Shown here: piece after piece, positions 61,621-64,000 of the stretch
Position numbering within the stretch: position 1 is the first letter of the stretch
Layout of the letters: each line of letters opens with the position of its first letter
Source: Ichthyophis bannanicus
Taxonomy: Eukaryota > Chordata > Amphibia > Gymnophiona > Ichthyophiidae
Reading direction: 5' to 3'
Length of the DNA: 64,000 bases
Assembly (NCBI GenBank): GCA_033557465.1
Contig: CM066032.1
Coordinates: 60,610,955 to 60,674,954 of the forward strand
Notes under the pieces: generated by a model
What the model was told of the DNA's origin: nothing
The model's database searches: none
What the model saw: the letters and a program-made list of their open reading frames with translations, nothing else
Made by a program: the position numbers and the translations under genes

Positions 61621-61967
61621 CATAGGGGTAGGTTGGACACAAAGATATTTTTATATGAGAGGAGGTTCCTTTAAGAGCCAGGTGCAGCCTGGTCTTAGTA
61701 GTTCAGCTCCTATTAAGAAGTAAATTGTGAATGCAGAGTAGAGGGATAACATAGGCTTTTATTTCCCTTTACGCAAAAGATTCAGGTGGGTCACAACATA
61801 GAGGAAAATGTCCTTTACTTCAGGAATGAAACAAACTCATGGTAAAGAAAAACTGTTATGCTTCACAGTTGTAACAAGGATTAATTAAGGCTTCCTAGAG
61901 TAACTCAACCGTTTCAATACTCTTCTTCCTTTTAGCATACAAGTAACACTCGGGAGACAGCATATAT
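61621..61967. other. Nothing recognised
   Basis: No gene or element; ends at the CR1 3' terminus. Confidence 0.35.
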
Positions 61968-64000
61968 TAAGAACATAAGAACATAAGAAATGCCATACTG
62001 GGTCAGATCGAGGTCCATCAAGCCCAGTATCCTGTTTCCAACAGTGGCCAATCTAGGTCATACGTACCTAGCAGTTTCCCCAAAAGACACAGATTCTGCA
62101 GTGCTTGTACTAGGCCAAGCATTGATATCCTGGGTCCCTTTTTAATAGTGGTTTATGGACCTTTCCTCCAGGAACTTGTCCAAACCTTTTTTAAACCCAG
62201 CTATACTAACAGCCCTTACTACATCCTCCGGTAACAGATTCCAGAGTTTGATTACACGTTGAGTGAAGAAATATTTTCTCCTATTTGTCTTAAATAGTTT
62301 ACCCTGTAGCTTCATTACATGTCCCCTAGTCCTTCTATATTCTGCTAGCGTAAACAATTGATCCACGTTTATCCGTTCCACTCCATTCATTAATTTATAC
62401 ACCTCTATCATATCTCCCCTCAGCCGTCTCTTTTCTAGGTTAAAGAGCCCTAACCTTTTTAGCCTCTCTTCATAGGAGTAGCCTTCCATCCCCTTCACCA
62501 ATTTGGTGGCTCTTCTCTGTACTTTTTCTAATAACTCTATGTCCTTTTTAAGATACGGTGACCAGAATTGCACACAATATTCAAGGTGCGGTCGTACCAT
62601 GGAGCGATACAGAGGCATTATAATATCCTTTGTTTTATTCTCCATCCCTTCCTTATGATACCTAGCATTCTATTTGCTTTCTTGGCCGCCGCTGCACACT
62701 GAGCGGAGGGTTTTAACATGTTATCCACGATGACTCCTAAATCTTTTTCCTGGGTGGTGGTTTCTAATGTGGAGCCTTGCATCGTGTAACTATAGTGTGG
62801 GTTGTTCTTTCCTAGGTGCATAACTTTGCACTTGTCCACATTAAATTTCATCTGCCATTTGGATGCCCAGTCTTCCAATTTATCCAGATCCTCCTGCAGT
62901 TTTCCACAATCCTCTTGGGTTTTAACAACTTTAAACAGTTTTGTGTCATCTGCAAATTTGATAACCTCACTAGTTATTCCCTTTTCCAGGTCATTTATGA
63001 ATATGTCAAAAAGTAGCGGACCCAGTACAGATCCCTGGGGTACTCCACTATTCACCTTTTCCATTGGGAATATTGGCCATTTAGCCCTACCCTCTGCTTT
63101 CTATCTTTTAACCAGTTCCTGATCCACAATAGTACACTGCCTCCTATCCCATGACTTTTTAGCTTCGCCAAAAGTCTCTGATGGGGGACCTTGTCAAAAG
63201 CTTTCTGAAAGTCCAGATACACTATATCAACCGACTCACCTTTGTCTACCTGTTTATGCACACCTTCAAAAAAACAGATCAGATTAGTAAGACAAGATCT
63301 TCCTTGTCTAAAGCCATGTTGGCTGTCTCCCATTAGGCCATGACTATCTACATGCTGTGTAATTTTGTTCTTTATGATGGTTTCTACCATTTTCCCTGGT
63401 ACTGACGTCAGGCTCACCGGTCTGTAATTTCCCGGGTCACCCCTGGAACCCTTTTTAAAAATTGGTGTTACGTTGGCGACCCTCCAATCTTCAGGTATTA
63501 CAGATGATTTTAATGAAAGTTCACAGATTACCAATAACAGGTCTGCAATCTCATATTTCAGTTCTTTCAACACTCTGGGATGTATACCATCCGGTCCAGG
63601 TGATTTGCTACTATTCAGTTTATCAAATAGTTGTAATATATCTTCCCGGTGTAGCGATATTTCTCTCAATTCCTCTGCAGTATCACCTTTAAATACCACT
63701 TCAGTCTTGGGTAACATCCCTACATCTTCCTCAGTAAAGACCGAAGCAAAGAATTCATTCAGTCTCTCTGCTATAGCCTTGTCTCCTCTTACTGCCCCTT
63801 TTACCCCTCTATCATCTAATGGTCCAATTGACTCTCTCACAGGTCTTTTGCTACGAATGTACTTGAAAAAGTCTTTATTTCGTGTTTTTGCAAGTCTAGC
63901 AGTGATTCTATACTGCTTGTAACACATAGAGAACAGTCCATCTCCTCTTGAGACAAAAGACTAGGCTCCACAAATTCCACTTGCATCGGCTCTGAGTCAG
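61968..64000 (-). mobile_element. Best-preserved CR1 LINE, runs off the right edge
   Basis: The 3' end (plus strand ACATAAGAACATAAGAAATG, GCCATACTGGGTCAGATCGA) is at 61968. Reading the minus strand from 63927, nearly the whole RT and C-terminal region is present with only two frameshifts (near 63055 and 62630). It is the same subfamily as 1915-4511, 7383-7965, 35148-35267 and 50900-51415. The endonuclease lies beyond the window. Confidence 0.93.
62142..63927 (-). pseudogene. CR1 reverse transcriptase, two frameshifts
   Basis: Segment 1 (63927-63052): FFKYIRSKRPVRESIGPLDD, SSKSPGPDGIHPRVLKELKY, NYRPVSLTSVPGKMVETIIK, HGFRQGRSCLTNLICFFEGV and YLDFQKAFDKVPHQRLLAKL. Segment 2 (63064-62618): NSGVPQGSVLGPLLF and FADDTKLFKVVKTQEDCGKL (catalytic Asp pair intact). 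Segment 3 (62645-62142): [20 protein letters not shown] to [13 protein letters not shown]. Each segment is uninterrupted, so decay is slight. Confidence 0.92.

Noticed and set aside
59148..64000. First exon of the flippase gene
   Set aside because: No Met-starting exon with a donor in the required phase was found; the stretch is repeats and a CR1 copy.
1..64000. CRISPR array, rRNA, bacterial operons or promoters
   Set aside because: No regularly spaced identical repeats with unique spacers, no rRNA signature and no prokaryotic gene layout.

Overview
The window is intron-rich nuclear DNA of a vertebrate, most likely an amphibian and possibly a caecilian. That lineage call is inference. It rests on the mix of CR1, L2, RTE and DIRS retrotransposons, hAT and piggyBac DNA transposons and tRNA-derived SINEs; nothing here names the species. 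There is no bacterial or organellar content, and no rRNA, CRISPR array or functional tRNA gene.

One host gene is supported. Nine short exons on the minus strand, from 59147 down to 10377, join in phase across eight introns with GT..AG ends into about 269 residues of a class-1 P4-ATPase (phospholipid flippase) of the ATP8B2/ATP8B4/ATP8B5 type. They cover the N-terminal cytosolic tail, transmembrane helices 1 and 2, the actuator domain with its DGET motif, and the stretch leading to helix 3. The first coding exon and all exons from helix 3 onward (including the DKTGT phosphorylation site) were not found and probably lie outside the window.

The rest is intron filled with layered mobile elements. 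0-10 kb: a decayed hAT-like transposase, a broken CR1 copy, L2-group tails and a probable 1.45-kb hAT element. 14.1-25.9 kb (one 15.2-kb intron): two DIRS-type tyrosine-recombinase retrotransposons in the same orientation as the gene. The older one is cut by an L2 copy and a SINE; the younger has gag, RT/RNase H, recombinase, unequal inverted terminal repeats and an internal complementary region. 27.6-33.9 kb: CR1 inside an L2 tail, then a long CR1 holding three insertions, each with its own target duplication (LINE tail, piggyBac at TTAA, palindromic hAT MITE). 38-46 kb: L2 and RTE fragments, two copies of a hairpin-rich repeat, and a 2.2-kb hAT-like element with a compound palindrome and a G-rich minisatellite. 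48-52 kb: a retroposed insertion with a 16-bp target duplication, and a broken gene of a recurrent uncharacterised repeat-borne family split by a CR1 tail. 53-64 kb: SINE, pyrimidine-rich array, two CR1 copies; the last one, running off the right edge, is the best preserved.

The transposons interact as parasites of each other: one tRNA-like SINE head is joined to several different LINE-like tails, CR1 copies serve as landing pads, and a SINE tail abuts a splice acceptor of the flippase gene. Assignments come from reading the sequence and from knowledge of the families; no database search was run.
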